NCBI GenBank assembly: GCA_030630065.1
Contig: DAOVNU010000004.1
Location: forward strand, 1 to 14,412
DNA length: 14,412 nt
DNA from: a bacterium
Lineage (GTDB): Bacteria; Ratteibacteria; UBA8468
Direction: 5' to 3'
Of the stretch, positions 1 to 6,758 are shown piece after piece. Position 1 is the stretch's first letter, and the number at the start of each line of letters is the position of its first letter. A program made the translations under genes and the position numbers. The notes below the pieces were generated by a model, which made no database searches, was not told where the DNA came from, and was given only the letters and a program-made list of their open reading frames with translations.

Positions 1-93
1 CTAACTCACTTTAAAGTTCCCAGAGTAATAGAATTCAGGGATAATTTCCCGCGGACCCCGGTAGGCAAGATTAAAAAAAGCGCTTTGAAATAA
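1..93 (+). CDS. AMP-forming acyl-CoA synthetase/ligase, C-terminal fragment (5' end outside window)
   Basis: The frame ending at the TAA at 91-93 is open to the window edge and encodes 30 residues ending FPRTPVGKIKKSALK. This matches the C-terminal lid domain of the ANL (AMP-binding) superfamily. There a P-x-T-x-x-G-K-[IL] motif carries the lysine that catalyses adenylation, and the preceding KVPR-x-IEF stretch is also typical. The enzyme would activate a carboxylic acid, probably a fatty or aromatic acid, to an acyl-AMP and then a thioester; the substrate cannot be read from this tail. The stop abuts the ATG of the RND transporter with no gap, so the two are almost certainly co-transcribed and translationally coupled. 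Only the tail is visible, so acyl-CoA synthetase, acyl-ACP synthetase and CoA ligase cannot be told apart. Confidence 0.85.
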   Translation, partial: LTHFKVPRVIEFRDNFPRTPVGKIKKSALK

Positions 94-2427
94 ATGATGA
101 AAAATATTCCCCGAAAATTCGCTGAATTTGTCATTCGCTTCCGGGTATTATTTATTCTTATTTCCTTACTTCTTTCCTTCTTTTTTCTCTACGTTCAGAA
201 GGACCTAAAAATTCAAACCAATCTTGGTGATTTTGCCCCCCAGAAACATCCCCACGTCCTGGTGCAAAAACAATTAAATTATATCTTTGGAGGACTGAAC
301 CAAATCTCGATAGCGCTTGTAGTAAAGGAAGGGGATATATTTAATCGGTCCAGTTTGAATAAGGTACAGAGAATTACCAACAAACTTTATCTTTTGGACG
401 GAGTAAATGCCGGTAGAATCGTATCGCTGGCGGCGAGAAAGATTAAGAGGGTGGAAGTAACTGCCGATGGGTTCAAGATAGAGAGATTAATGCCGGAGGT
501 GCCGGAAACGCAACAGGGAATGGAGAGGTTGAAAAGAACAATCTTGAAAAATCCGATGCTCTACGGTCCTGTTGTATCCAGGGATTTTAAAAGCACCTTA
601 ATCCAGGCGGACTTTGAATCCGGAGTATCTTCTAGGAAAATCTTCGGGGAACTTTCGCAAATTATTGAGTCCGAAAAAGATGGAAATAACGAAATCTATA
701 TCGCGGGAAGACCGATTTTGGAGGGATGGCTCAATTTCTATCTTCCCCGGATGCTTAAAATATTTCTCCTAACGTTGCTGGTGATTCTTTTTCTCCTTTT
801 CCTTGCCTTTAAGTCAAGGAGAGGGGTAATTTTACCGATGGTTTCCGCCTTAATGGCTACGGTCTGGGGGTTGGGAATTTTAGCACTTTCCGGTTATGGA
901 CTTGACCCGGCTACGATATTGGTACCATTTTTGATTTTGGCTCTGGGGACAAGCCATTCTATCCAGTTTATTAAACGTTATTATGAGGAGGTAGGAATTT
1001 TCCCCGAGAGGAGAAAGGCATCCCTGGAAACCTTGCAATCTTTGTTTATCCCGGCAAGTATTTCCCTGATTACCGATGGTCTTGGTTTTCTTTCCCTGCT
1101 GTTAATTCCCCTGGTTACCATTAAGAGTATGGCTATTGTTGCCGGGGCAGGGGTGTTGAGCATTTTCTTTACTACCGTAACATTTATTCCTGCCTGCCTT
1201 TCTATTCTACCTCTTCCCAGAAGAATAGAGGTAAAAAGGGAAGAAAGGCCTAATATAATCGATAAAGTTTTGGGGAAGATAGCAGGAATTGCCAGCAGGA
1301 GAGTGTCAAGAAGGGCCGTCATCGGACTCTTTTTGCTCCTGGCTTTTTTGGGGATAACGGGCACCACTAAAATTGTCGTCGGGGATAATGAATCCGGCTC
1401 AGCCATTCTCTATCCGGACAGCCCATATAACGTTGCCGAAAGAGTCATTAATACCAAATTCTCCGGCTCCAATCCTTACTATGTCTTTGTGGAAGGAAAA
1501 GAGGAGGATTCTTTAGTGAGTGCAGAGGTTTTGATGGAGATGGATTCCTTACAGCAATATTTAAGGAAAAATGTGAAAGAGATAGGATATACCGTTTCTT
1601 TAGCGGACTATATCAAAGGGCTAAATTTTACGATGTGGGGCGGAGACCCAAAATACCTGACAATTCCCGAAAATGACAGAACCATTGCCGAATATCTCTT
1701 TCTCTACTCTGTTTCCGGGTTTCCCGGTGACTTTGACCCGGTGGCAAGTCCAAACTTTCAATATGCCAATATCAAGGTGGATTTGAAGGACCATCGGGCG
1801 AGCACAATAGGGAAAATCATCAAGTCCACTAAGGACTGGATTAAGAAAGAGCATCGGACAAAAAATGTGAAGTTTCGCTATGCCGGAGGAGATATTGGGA
1901 TTTTGGCTGCGGTAAATGAGATTATTGCCAGGACCTTGCCTTCCACTATTCTTCAGGTTTCCTTCCTGGTTTTCCTCTGTATTTCTCTTTTCTATTCTTC
2001 CGTTATTGCCGGGTTTTTACTGCTATTGCCTTTGCTTTATAGTTTGTTATTAACCTTCGGAATCTTAGGTTTTTTGAGGATTGGTCTTACGGTGGAGACC
2101 TTGCCTGTGGCGGCATTGGGAATTGGGTTGGGTGTTGATTATGGCATCTACGTGATAAGCCGTCTCTCTCAGGAATTAAAGAAAGGGTCAAGTTCCTTTT
2201 CGGATGCTCTTCACACATCCCTTGTTACCTCGGGAAAGGCGGTATTCTTTACCGGAACGATTATGGCTTTGGGGGTCTTTTCCTGGGCATTTTCTCCCAT
2301 TAGATTGCAGGCAAGGTTGGGTATTCTTTTGGGCTCGTTTTTACTCTTAAATATGGTAGGAGCATTGGTTTTGCTTCCCTGTCTGGTCAGGATGATAAAA
2401 CCAAAATTTATTTTCAGGAAACGTTAA
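94..2427 (+). CDS. RND superfamily (MMPL/HAE3-type) inner-membrane transporter
   Basis: This 777-aa protein has the two-fold RND layout. TM1 lies near residues 16-34, a periplasmic domain spans about 35-218, and TM2-6 fall between 221 and 372. TM7 lies near 407-426, a second periplasmic domain spans about 427-612, and TM8-12 fall between 615 and 768. The length suits the HAE3/MMPL branch rather than the roughly 1000-aa AcrB type. The second TM4-equivalent helix keeps the family Asp-Tyr pair in GLGVDYGIY (D682, Y683). The first repeat has GTSHSIQF instead (S287-H288), so the proton-relay carboxylate is present in one half only. Such proteins move lipids or other hydrophobic molecules using the proton-motive force. 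The gene abuts an acyl-ligase gene upstream and precedes genes for a LolA-like periplasmic protein and an outer-membrane barrel, which suggests a shared lipidic substrate. No Shine-Dalgarno is seen, so translation probably depends on the upstream stop. An ATG at 97 is an equally possible start. Confidence 0.9.
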   Translation: MMKNIPRKFAEFVIRFRVLFILISLLLSFFFLYVQKDLKIQTNLGDFAPQKHPHVLVQKQLNYIFGGLNQISIALVVKEGDIFNRSSLNKVQRITNKLYLLDGVNAGRIVSLAARKIKRVEVTADGFKIERLMPEVPETQQGMERLKRTILKNPMLYGPVVSRDFKSTLIQADFESGVSSRKIFGELSQIIESEKDGNNEIYIAGRPILEGWLNFYLPRMLKIFLLTLLVILFLLFLAFKSRRGVILPMVSALMATVWGLGILALSGYGLDPATILVPFLILALGTSHSIQFIKRYYEEVGIFPERRKASLETLQSLFIPASISLITDGLGFLSLLLIPLVTIKSMAIVAGAGVLSIFFTTVTFIPACLSILPLPRRIEVKREERPNIIDKVLGKIAGIASRRVSRRAVIGLFLLLAFLGITGTTKIVVGDNESGSAILYPDSPYNVAERVINTKFSGSNPYYVFVEGKEEDSLVSAEVLMEMDSLQQYLRKNVKEIGYTVSLADYIKGLNFTMWGGDPKYLTIPENDRTIAEYLFLYSVSGFPGDFDPVASPNFQYANIKVDLKDHRASTIGKIIKSTKDWIKKEHRTKNVKFRYAGGDIGILAAVNEIIARTLPSTILQVSFLVFLCISLFYSSVIAGFLLLLPLLYSLLLTFGILGFLRIGLTVETLPVAALGIGLGVDYGIYVISRLSQELKKGSSSFSDALHTSLVTSGKAVFFTGTIMALGVFSWAFSPIRLQARLGILLGSFLLLNMVGALVLLPCLVRMIKPKFIFRKR

Positions 2428-2440
2428 TTTACGCAAAAAA

Positions 2441-2446
2441 AAGGAG
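2441..2446 (+). promoter_or_regulatory. Shine-Dalgarno site for the LolA-like gene
   Basis: AAGGAG lies 6 bases before the ATG at 2453, inside the 25-base gap after the RND gene. It fixes the start of the LolA-like gene and allows initiation independent of the upstream gene. Confidence 0.8.
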
Positions 2447-2452
2447 AAAAAA

Positions 2453-3322
2453 ATGGGTAAATTTTTGTTAAAGGTATTAGGGATTTTGGTAGCAGCAACT
2501 TTTCTTTATTTTCCCGTGAAGGGAAATGCTGCTTCAAAGCCGTATGAAGGAATTTCGGCTGAGGAATTAATGAAAATTAAGTATGACATCAAGTATACCA
2601 AATTTGCCAAGGACTTTCACTGTATAGGGGATTTTTACTTGACCGATAAACGTGGTTTTTCTCGTCACCGCAGATTTCTGCGCGACCGTATCATTCTCAA
2701 TAGGCCGGCCGATGGTCTTGATTATAAGGATATGGTGGTAATTACCAAGCCGGCGAATATCAAGGGATTAGCGGTTCTCACCTGGTCTTATCTTAACCCC
2801 AAAAGAGAACGGGAACAGTGGCTCTGGCTTCCTTCTCAGCGAAAGGTTCGCCGTACCTCTCCCTCCCGACCGGATGATGCTTTTCTGGGAAGTGATTTTA
2901 CGGTGGAGGAGATTACCTCAAGAAAATGGGAGGATGAAACCTACAAAATTTTAAGAGAGGAGAAATTTTCGGGATATAAGTCCAAATTTACCGGAGAAAC
3001 CTACTACTCAGGTCTTGATTGTTATGTCGTGGAGGCAAAACCAAAGAAGGAGAATTGGTATTACACCAAAAGAATTGTCTGGCTTGACAAGAAAACCGGG
3101 GGAAGTATTTTTGAGGAAATTTATGACCAGTTAAATCGCAAGGACAGGATTATTTTCCGGAAGTATGATTTTCTTCCCGAGGGTCCGGCTCATAACCTTT
3201 TGGAATGCACTAATTTGAGGACAGGGCATTGGACGGTTGTGAAACTGAGTGAAGTTAAATTTAATAGCGGACTTAAGGAAGGTGCTTTCACCTATAAAGC
3301 GTTAGAACGAACTAAGTGGTGA
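2453..3322 (+). CDS. Outer membrane lipoprotein-sorting (LolA-like) periplasmic protein
   Basis: This 289-aa protein has a Sec signal peptide: a basic start (MGKFLLK), a hydrophobic core at about residues 8-22, and a likely cleavage after GNA or GNAA near 26-27. No lipobox cysteine is present, so the mature protein should be soluble in the periplasm. The body resembles the 'outer membrane lipoprotein-sorting protein' family (LolA-like fold, PF17131). Recognisable parts are the W-x-Y-x-P-K-R-x-R-E segment with QWLWLPSQRKVRR (about 111-134), the GSDFTVEEI segment (146-154), and the following antiparallel-strand pattern. Proteins of this type sit beside RND pumps and are thought to bind acyl chains in a hydrophobic half-barrel. 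It lies between an RND pump and a DUF1302 barrel, so a periplasmic carrier role is the natural inference. It is not canonical LolA: the length and conserved motifs differ, and no lolCDE genes are nearby. Confidence 0.85.
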   Translation: MGKFLLKVLGILVAATFLYFPVKGNAASKPYEGISAEELMKIKYDIKYTKFAKDFHCIGDFYLTDKRGFSRHRRFLRDRIILNRPADGLDYKDMVVITKPANIKGLAVLTWSYLNPKREREQWLWLPSQRKVRRTSPSRPDDAFLGSDFTVEEITSRKWEDETYKILREEKFSGYKSKFTGETYYSGLDCYVVEAKPKKENWYYTKRIVWLDKKTGGSIFEEIYDQLNRKDRIIFRKYDFLPEGPAHNLLECTNLRTGHWTVVKLSEVKFNSGLKEGAFTYKALERTKW

Positions 3323-3355
3323 AGAACTAAAAAAAGAAAAGAGAAGAAATAGAAT

Positions 3356-3365
3356 AGGAAGGGGG
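3356..3365 (+). promoter_or_regulatory. Purine-rich ribosome binding site for the DUF1302 barrel gene
   Basis: AGGAAGGGGG ends 7 bases before the ATG at 3373. It lies in a 50-base gap (3323-3372) that is almost entirely purine. No promoter-like or terminator-like element was seen in that gap. Confidence 0.65.
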
Positions 3366-3372
3366 AAAAATT

Positions 3373-4752
3373 ATGAGAAAATTTTATGTAGGTTTGGGAT
3401 TATTGGTATTTCTGTTAACAGGGGCATCTCTGGCTCAAGGGGAAAATTTCGATAATCTCACCATCTCCGGATACTTGAGGAATGAAACCGCAACCCATCT
3501 GTATGACTTTGATACCCTGATGAAGATTCAAAACACCCTTCAACTGGGAGCAGAATATCGGTTTAACGATAATCTTCACCTCTTTGTGCTTGTGAGAAAA
3601 TTTTATGACTTTGTATTTGATGTTGAAGATAAATATAAAACGGTAGGAGACCAACTGCGTACCAACACGGGAAATTCCTGGTTAAGGGAAGTTTACCTGG
3701 ATATCCTTACTGAAAAGGTAGACATTCGTCTGGGTAAACAGCAGGTTGTCTGGGGAACGGCGGATGGAGTGAGAGTTCTGGACAGGGTGAACCCTGCCGA
3801 TATGCGTAATGCCTATCTGGATGACCCGGTGGACTATCGCATCCCTCTCTGGATGTTAAAGGTAGAATATGCCCCCACCATCAATGGGACATTACAGTTT
3901 TTAGTGATTCCGGATTTTGAAGCCAACTATTCCGCCCCGGCCGGTTCCCCTTTTACTTACCGTGTAGCCGAGATTGGTGCCCGTAACGCCGCACTATTTC
4001 CCGGTACGATTGACTGGCAGGAGGAGAAACCCAAAGATGGAATGGACAGTAGTCAGATTGGTGTCAGATGGTTGGATATGCTTCCCAATGGATTAGAATA
4101 TAGCATCAACTATCTTCATGGTTACGACTATTCTCCGGCGGTTTATACTTTGGGTATGACTCCTCCCGGTCCCCCGGGTCCTGGTTCTACATTACATCTG
4201 ATGAGGAAATATGAGCGCACCGAAATGTATGGTGCCTCTTTTACCAAAGCCATTAATTCCGGCGCCCTTGCCGGATTGAGTATCAGGGGAGAATTTGCCT
4301 ATATCCAGGATGAACCGGTTCCCTACGGGACCGATGGAATGACTGTAGGAATTACCCATACTGACCGATACAACTATGTTCTGGGATTTGATAAATACCT
4401 CTGGGCAAATACCCTGTTTTCTTATCAGTTTATCCAGTTTATTAATTCCAAAGATAGGGAAAAAGGATTCTGCCTCCTGAATGAAGCCACGCTGGGAAAG
4501 GCGGATAAGATAGAAACAATGATGACCTTGAAGATTGCCAAGAGTTTCCTTCATGAGAGATTAAAGCCGGAGATTCTCATTATCTATGGGTTTAATAATG
4601 ACTGGAAGATTAGCCCCAGGGTGGTATTTGAACTCAGGGATTATCTCTTTTTAACCGCCGGTTTGCATCTCTTTGACGGAAAGCCCTCGCATCTTTACGG
4701 TGAGTTTGTTGACCACGACCAGGTTTATGTGAAGGTAGAATACGGATTTTAG
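3373..4752 (+). CDS. DUF1302-type outer-membrane beta-barrel protein
   Basis: This 459-aa protein has a signal peptide with a likely cleavage after SLA (residue 21). The rest is built of alternating amphipathic strands rich in Tyr, Phe and Trp, and it ends in Tyr-Gly-Phe, the C-terminal aromatic typical of BamA-assembled barrels. A conserved block at about residues 102-165 (REVYLDI, IRLGKQQVVWGTADG, RVLDRVNPADMRNAYLDD, RIPLWMLKVEY) is characteristic of DUF1302 (PF06980). These proteins often accompany RND pumps and LolA-fold periplasmic proteins, and roles in moving hydrophobic compounds across the outer membrane have been proposed. A small Pro-Gly run (PPGPPGPG, about 264-271) probably sits in a surface loop. 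The gene is last in its unit. Its TAG overlaps the 3' end of the convergent alkyltransferase gene by 4 bases, leaving no space for a dedicated terminator. Family assignment is confident; substrate and direction of transport are unknown. Confidence 0.85.
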   Translation: MRKFYVGLGLLVFLLTGASLAQGENFDNLTISGYLRNETATHLYDFDTLMKIQNTLQLGAEYRFNDNLHLFVLVRKFYDFVFDVEDKYKTVGDQLRTNTGNSWLREVYLDILTEKVDIRLGKQQVVWGTADGVRVLDRVNPADMRNAYLDDPVDYRIPLWMLKVEYAPTINGTLQFLVIPDFEANYSAPAGSPFTYRVAEIGARNAALFPGTIDWQEEKPKDGMDSSQIGVRWLDMLPNGLEYSINYLHGYDYSPAVYTLGMTPPGPPGPGSTLHLMRKYERTEMYGASFTKAINSGALAGLSIRGEFAYIQDEPVPYGTDGMTVGITHTDRYNYVLGFDKYLWANTLFSYQFIQFINSKDREKGFCLLNEATLGKADKIETMMTLKIAKSFLHERLKPEILIIYGFNNDWKISPRVVFELRDYLFLTAGLHLFDGKPSHLYGEFVDHDQVYVKVEYGF

Positions 4753-5027
4753 GTAATTAAACTTTTCTCCCAGTCCAGAAGTTTCTTTTTTAGTTTCTTG
4801 CCGAAGACATATCCACCCAGGGAGCCATCCTTTCTGATTACCCGATGGCAGGGGATAGCGACGGGATAAGGATTTTTCTTTAAGGTCTGACCGATTGCTC
4901 GTGCCGCTTTGGGCATTCCTATTTTCTTTGCCACCCATTGGTAAGACCTTGTCTCGCCGAAAGGAATTCCGCTTACCGCTTTATAGACCGCTTTTTGAAA
5001 TAGGGTGATTTTTTGACAGAAAACCAT
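4749..5027 (-). CDS. ogt: Methylated-DNA--[protein]-cysteine S-methyltransferase, catalytic domain only
   Basis: The chosen frame encodes 92 aa starting MVFCQKITLF. It repairs O6-alkylguanine (and O4-alkylthymine) by irreversible transfer of the alkyl group to its own cysteine. The signature PCHR is at residues 59-62 with acceptor C60, so this is a true alkyltransferase and not an alkyltransferase-like protein lacking the cysteine. Also visible are GETRSY (24-29), the helix-turn-helix region with the arginine finger in AARAIG (41-46), and the GGY loop (71-73). The N-terminal domain of Ada/Ogt/MGMT proteins is missing; only the PF01035-type DNA-binding and catalytic domain is encoded. An in-frame ATG at 5069 would add 14 residues but overlap hisI; the internal ATG at 5027 fits the family start better. 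Neither has a clear Shine-Dalgarno. The gene overlaps the barrel gene at its 3' end and is divergent from hisI. The symbol is generic: ogt and mgt are both used for this family. Confidence 0.9.
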   Translation of the reverse strand: MVFCQKITLFQKAVYKAVSGIPFGETRSYQWVAKKIGMPKAARAIGQTLKKNPYPVAIPCHRVIRKDGSLGGYVFGKKLKKKLLDWEKSLIT

Positions 5028-5041
5028 ATTTATTTTATTAT
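5013..5041 (+). promoter_or_regulatory. Predicted sigma70-type promoter for hisI and the downstream operon
   Basis: TTGACA at 5013-5018 is followed, after exactly 17 bases, by TATTAT at 5036-5041. That is a perfect -35 box and a 5-of-6 -10 box at ideal spacing. Start of transcription would be expected near 5047-5050, only a few bases before the hisI ATG at 5053. The mRNA would then be nearly leaderless, which agrees with the absence of a Shine-Dalgarno. The -35 box lies inside the 5' codons of the divergent alkyltransferase gene. This is the only convincing promoter seen for the genes from 5053 to the window end. It is predicted from sequence only. Confidence 0.6.
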
Positions 5042-5056
5042 AACTCTTTAATATGG
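5024..5056. repeat. Inverted repeat containing both divergent start codons
   Basis: CCATATT (5024-5030) and its exact reverse complement AATATGG (5050-5056) are separated by 19 bases and centred near 5040. Each arm contains the start codon of one divergent gene: CAT at 5025-5027 on one side and ATG at 5053-5055 on the other. The centre holds the overlapping -10 boxes. It could be an operator for a dimeric regulator or simply two genes with the same start context. The loop is too long and the tail wrong for an intrinsic terminator. Confidence 0.4.
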
Positions 5057-5064
5057 AAACGCAA
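5037..5064 (-). promoter_or_regulatory. Possible minus-strand promoter for the alkyltransferase gene
   Basis: On the minus strand a perfect TATAAT (plus-strand positions 5037-5042) has a poor -35 candidate, TTGCGT (plus 5059-5064), at 16-base spacing. A start near 5030 would give an almost leaderless message for the gene starting at 5027. The -10 box overlaps that of the hisI promoter, so the two could exclude each other. The weak -35 and the AT-rich setting keep confidence low. Confidence 0.3.
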
Positions 5065-5442
5065 GACATTATTAAGGAGTTAAAATTTAATAGGGATGGT
5101 CTTATCCCGGCAATTGTTCAGGATGCGGAGAATAATGAGGTCTTGATGCTGGGATACATCAATAAGGAATCCTTTTTGAAAACCCTGGAAACAGGTAAGG
5201 TTCATTTTTTCAGCAGGTCAAGACAGAAACTCTGGTTAAAGGGAGAAACCTCCGGTCATTTTCAGTTATTGAAAGAAATTCTTCTTGATTGCGATAACGA
5301 CACAATTCTGCTTAAGGTGAAGCAATTAAAGGGGGCTTGTCATAAGGGATACCGCAGTTGCTTTTACCGGAAGTTTGAATCCTCTACCGGGAAGTTCAAA
5401 ATATTCAAGAAGAAACTTTTTGAGCCGAAAGAAATCTATTAA
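5053..5442 (+). CDS. hisI: Phosphoribosyl-AMP cyclohydrolase (histidine biosynthesis)
   Basis: This 129-aa enzyme opens the purine ring of phosphoribosyl-AMP, the third step of histidine synthesis. The family blocks are in order: GLIPAIVQDA (16-25), EVLMLGYIN (29-37), SRSRQKLWLKGETSGH (54-69), the metal-binding DCDND (79-83) and ACHKGYRSCFY (95-105). The zinc cysteines C80, C96 and C103 keep the 16- and 7-residue spacing of characterised HisI proteins. This is the monofunctional form; no HisE (PR-ATP pyrophosphatase) domain is fused. No other his gene is in the window. The ATG at 5053 has no Shine-Dalgarno and lies only 11 bases after a predicted -10 box, so it may be read from a leaderless mRNA. 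It is the first gene of the long plus-strand run, and its TAA overlaps the secD ATG by one base. Confidence 0.95.
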   Translation: METQDIIKELKFNRDGLIPAIVQDAENNEVLMLGYINKESFLKTLETGKVHFFSRSRQKLWLKGETSGHFQLLKEILLDCDNDTILLKVKQLKGACHKGYRSCFYRKFESSTGKFKIFKKKLFEPKEIY

Positions 5443-6758
5443 TGAAGACACTGAATTGTAAACTCTTATTTGTATTGGTCATTATCGGGGTCTGCATCTG
5501 GCAGATATATCCGCCGACAAAGAAAATCAAGCTTGGGCTTGACCTTCTGGGAGGAATGCAGTTGATGCTTCAGGTAGAAAAAAGCGGTTTAAAGAAAGAG
5601 ACCGCTAAAGATGTTACCGACAGGGCGTTAGAGATTATTCGCAATCGGATTGATGCTCTGGGAGTGGCAGAGCCGGTAATCCAGAAAGCCGGGGAGGACC
5701 GTATTTTAATCCAGCTCCCCGGGGTAAAGGACCCGGAGAGGGCAATCGAAATTATTGGCAGAACCGCCCTTTTAGAATTTAAGTTGGTTAATGATGACCG
5801 GGAACTTTTAGATAAAGCTCTTTCAGGAGAGGTTCCTGATGGCTATGAGGTTGTCTATCTTGTGGAGAAGGATGAAAGGGGAATTTCTCGTGAGGGCTCT
5901 CCCCTGCTTTTAAAGAAAGAGGCGGAACTCACCGGTTCGGGCTTAAAGGATGCTTACGTTGGTATTGACAACAATGGGCTTCCCGAGGTCAGGTTGGAAT
6001 TTAACCGGAAAGGGGCGGGAAAATTTGCCAAAATTACGGGAGCCAATATTGAGAAAAGATTAGCAATAGTCCTTGATGGTAAGGTTTTCTCTGCTCCGGT
6101 GATTAGAGACCGTATTCCGGGGGGTAAGGCCCAAATTAGCGGTCGGTTTACAATGCAGGAAGCAAAGGACTTGGCGATTGTGCTCAGAGCAGGGGCGCTT
6201 CCGGCGAAACTCTCCATCATCCAGAAAAGGATTGTTGGTCCGAGTTTGGGCCGCGAGTCAATCAAGAAAGGAACGACTTCAGCCATTTTAGGAGCAATTC
6301 TGGTGGTGCTTTTTATGGTAATTTATTATGCGGCTTCAGGGATGATTGCCAACTTTGCTCTTTTCCTCAACGTCCTTATTATTTTAGCGGTGCTTGCCTT
6401 TTTTAAAGCGACCTTAACCCTTCCCGGGATTGCGGGAATTGCTTTAACCATTGGCATGGCGGTTGATGCCAACGTTCTTATCTTTGAACGGATTAGAGAG
6501 GAACTAAAAATAAGAAAGATGATTCGTTCCAGTATTGATGCGGGTTATGAAAAGGCATTGGTAACTATTGTTGACTCTAATCTTACCACCGTCATTGCCG
6601 GTTTTGTTCTTTTTCTTTTCGGCACCGGACCCATCAAGGGTTTTGGACTAACCCTGACGATTGGAATCCTGGCCAATATCTTCACCGCGGTTTTTGTTAC
6701 GAAACTTATTTTTGACTTTATCTGCAGCCGGTACAAAATGGAAAGGATGAGCATCTAA
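5442..6758 (+). CDS. secD: Protein translocase subunit SecD
   Basis: This 438-aa protein, with SecF, forms the RND-type partner of SecYEG that uses the proton gradient to help pull proteins into the periplasm. TM1 is near residues 8-22. It is followed by the LGLDLLGG motif (31-38) and a periplasmic P1 domain to about 275. The membrane-proximal ALPAKLSIIQKRIVGPSLG block is at 252-270. TM2-6 lie between about 278 and 427, with the TM4 motif GMAVDANVLIFERIREEL (338-355) containing the key aspartate D342. The length is typical of compact bacterial SecD proteins and well below the roughly 615 aa of E. coli; the shortening is in the periplasmic part. Its ATG shares one base with the hisI stop, and its stop directly abuts the secF ATG. 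No yajC is present. Confidence 0.97.
   Translation: MKTLNCKLLFVLVIIGVCIWQIYPPTKKIKLGLDLLGGMQLMLQVEKSGLKKETAKDVTDRALEIIRNRIDALGVAEPVIQKAGEDRILIQLPGVKDPERAIEIIGRTALLEFKLVNDDRELLDKALSGEVPDGYEVVYLVEKDERGISREGSPLLLKKEAELTGSGLKDAYVGIDNNGLPEVRLEFNRKGAGKFAKITGANIEKRLAIVLDGKVFSAPVIRDRIPGGKAQISGRFTMQEAKDLAIVLRAGALPAKLSIIQKRIVGPSLGRESIKKGTTSAILGAILVVLFMVIYYAASGMIANFALFLNVLIILAVLAFFKATLTLPGIAGIALTIGMAVDANVLIFERIREELKIRKMIRSSIDAGYEKALVTIVDSNLTTVIAGFVLFLFGTGPIKGFGLTLTIGILANIFTAVFVTKLIFDFICSRYKMERMSI

Noticed and set aside
981..1406. 141-codon minus-strand reading frame inside the RND gene
   Set aside because: It lies antisense to a well-supported transporter, has no family resemblance, and its composition mirrors the transmembrane codons of the other strand.
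3323..3372. Promoter or small gene in the 50-base gap before the barrel gene
   Set aside because: The gap is nearly all purine and contains only a ribosome binding site; no -35/-10 pair or hairpin was found.
4192..4554. 120-codon minus-strand frame inside the barrel gene
   Set aside because: It is fully antisense to a recognised DUF1302 gene, with no motif and no ribosome site.
4651..4938. 95-codon minus-strand frame over the end of the alkyltransferase gene
   Set aside because: It overlaps the alkyltransferase gene in another frame on the same strand; the alkyltransferase frame carries the PCHR active site.
5024..5056. Inverted repeat as an intrinsic terminator
   Set aside because: The stem is 7 bases and AT-rich, the loop is 19 bases, and no T-run follows; an operator or a shared start context is more plausible.
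5028..5069. Upstream ATG at 5069 as the alkyltransferase start
   Set aside because: It would add 14 unmatched residues and overlap the start of hisI; the ATG at 5027 fits the family start and the predicted promoter better.
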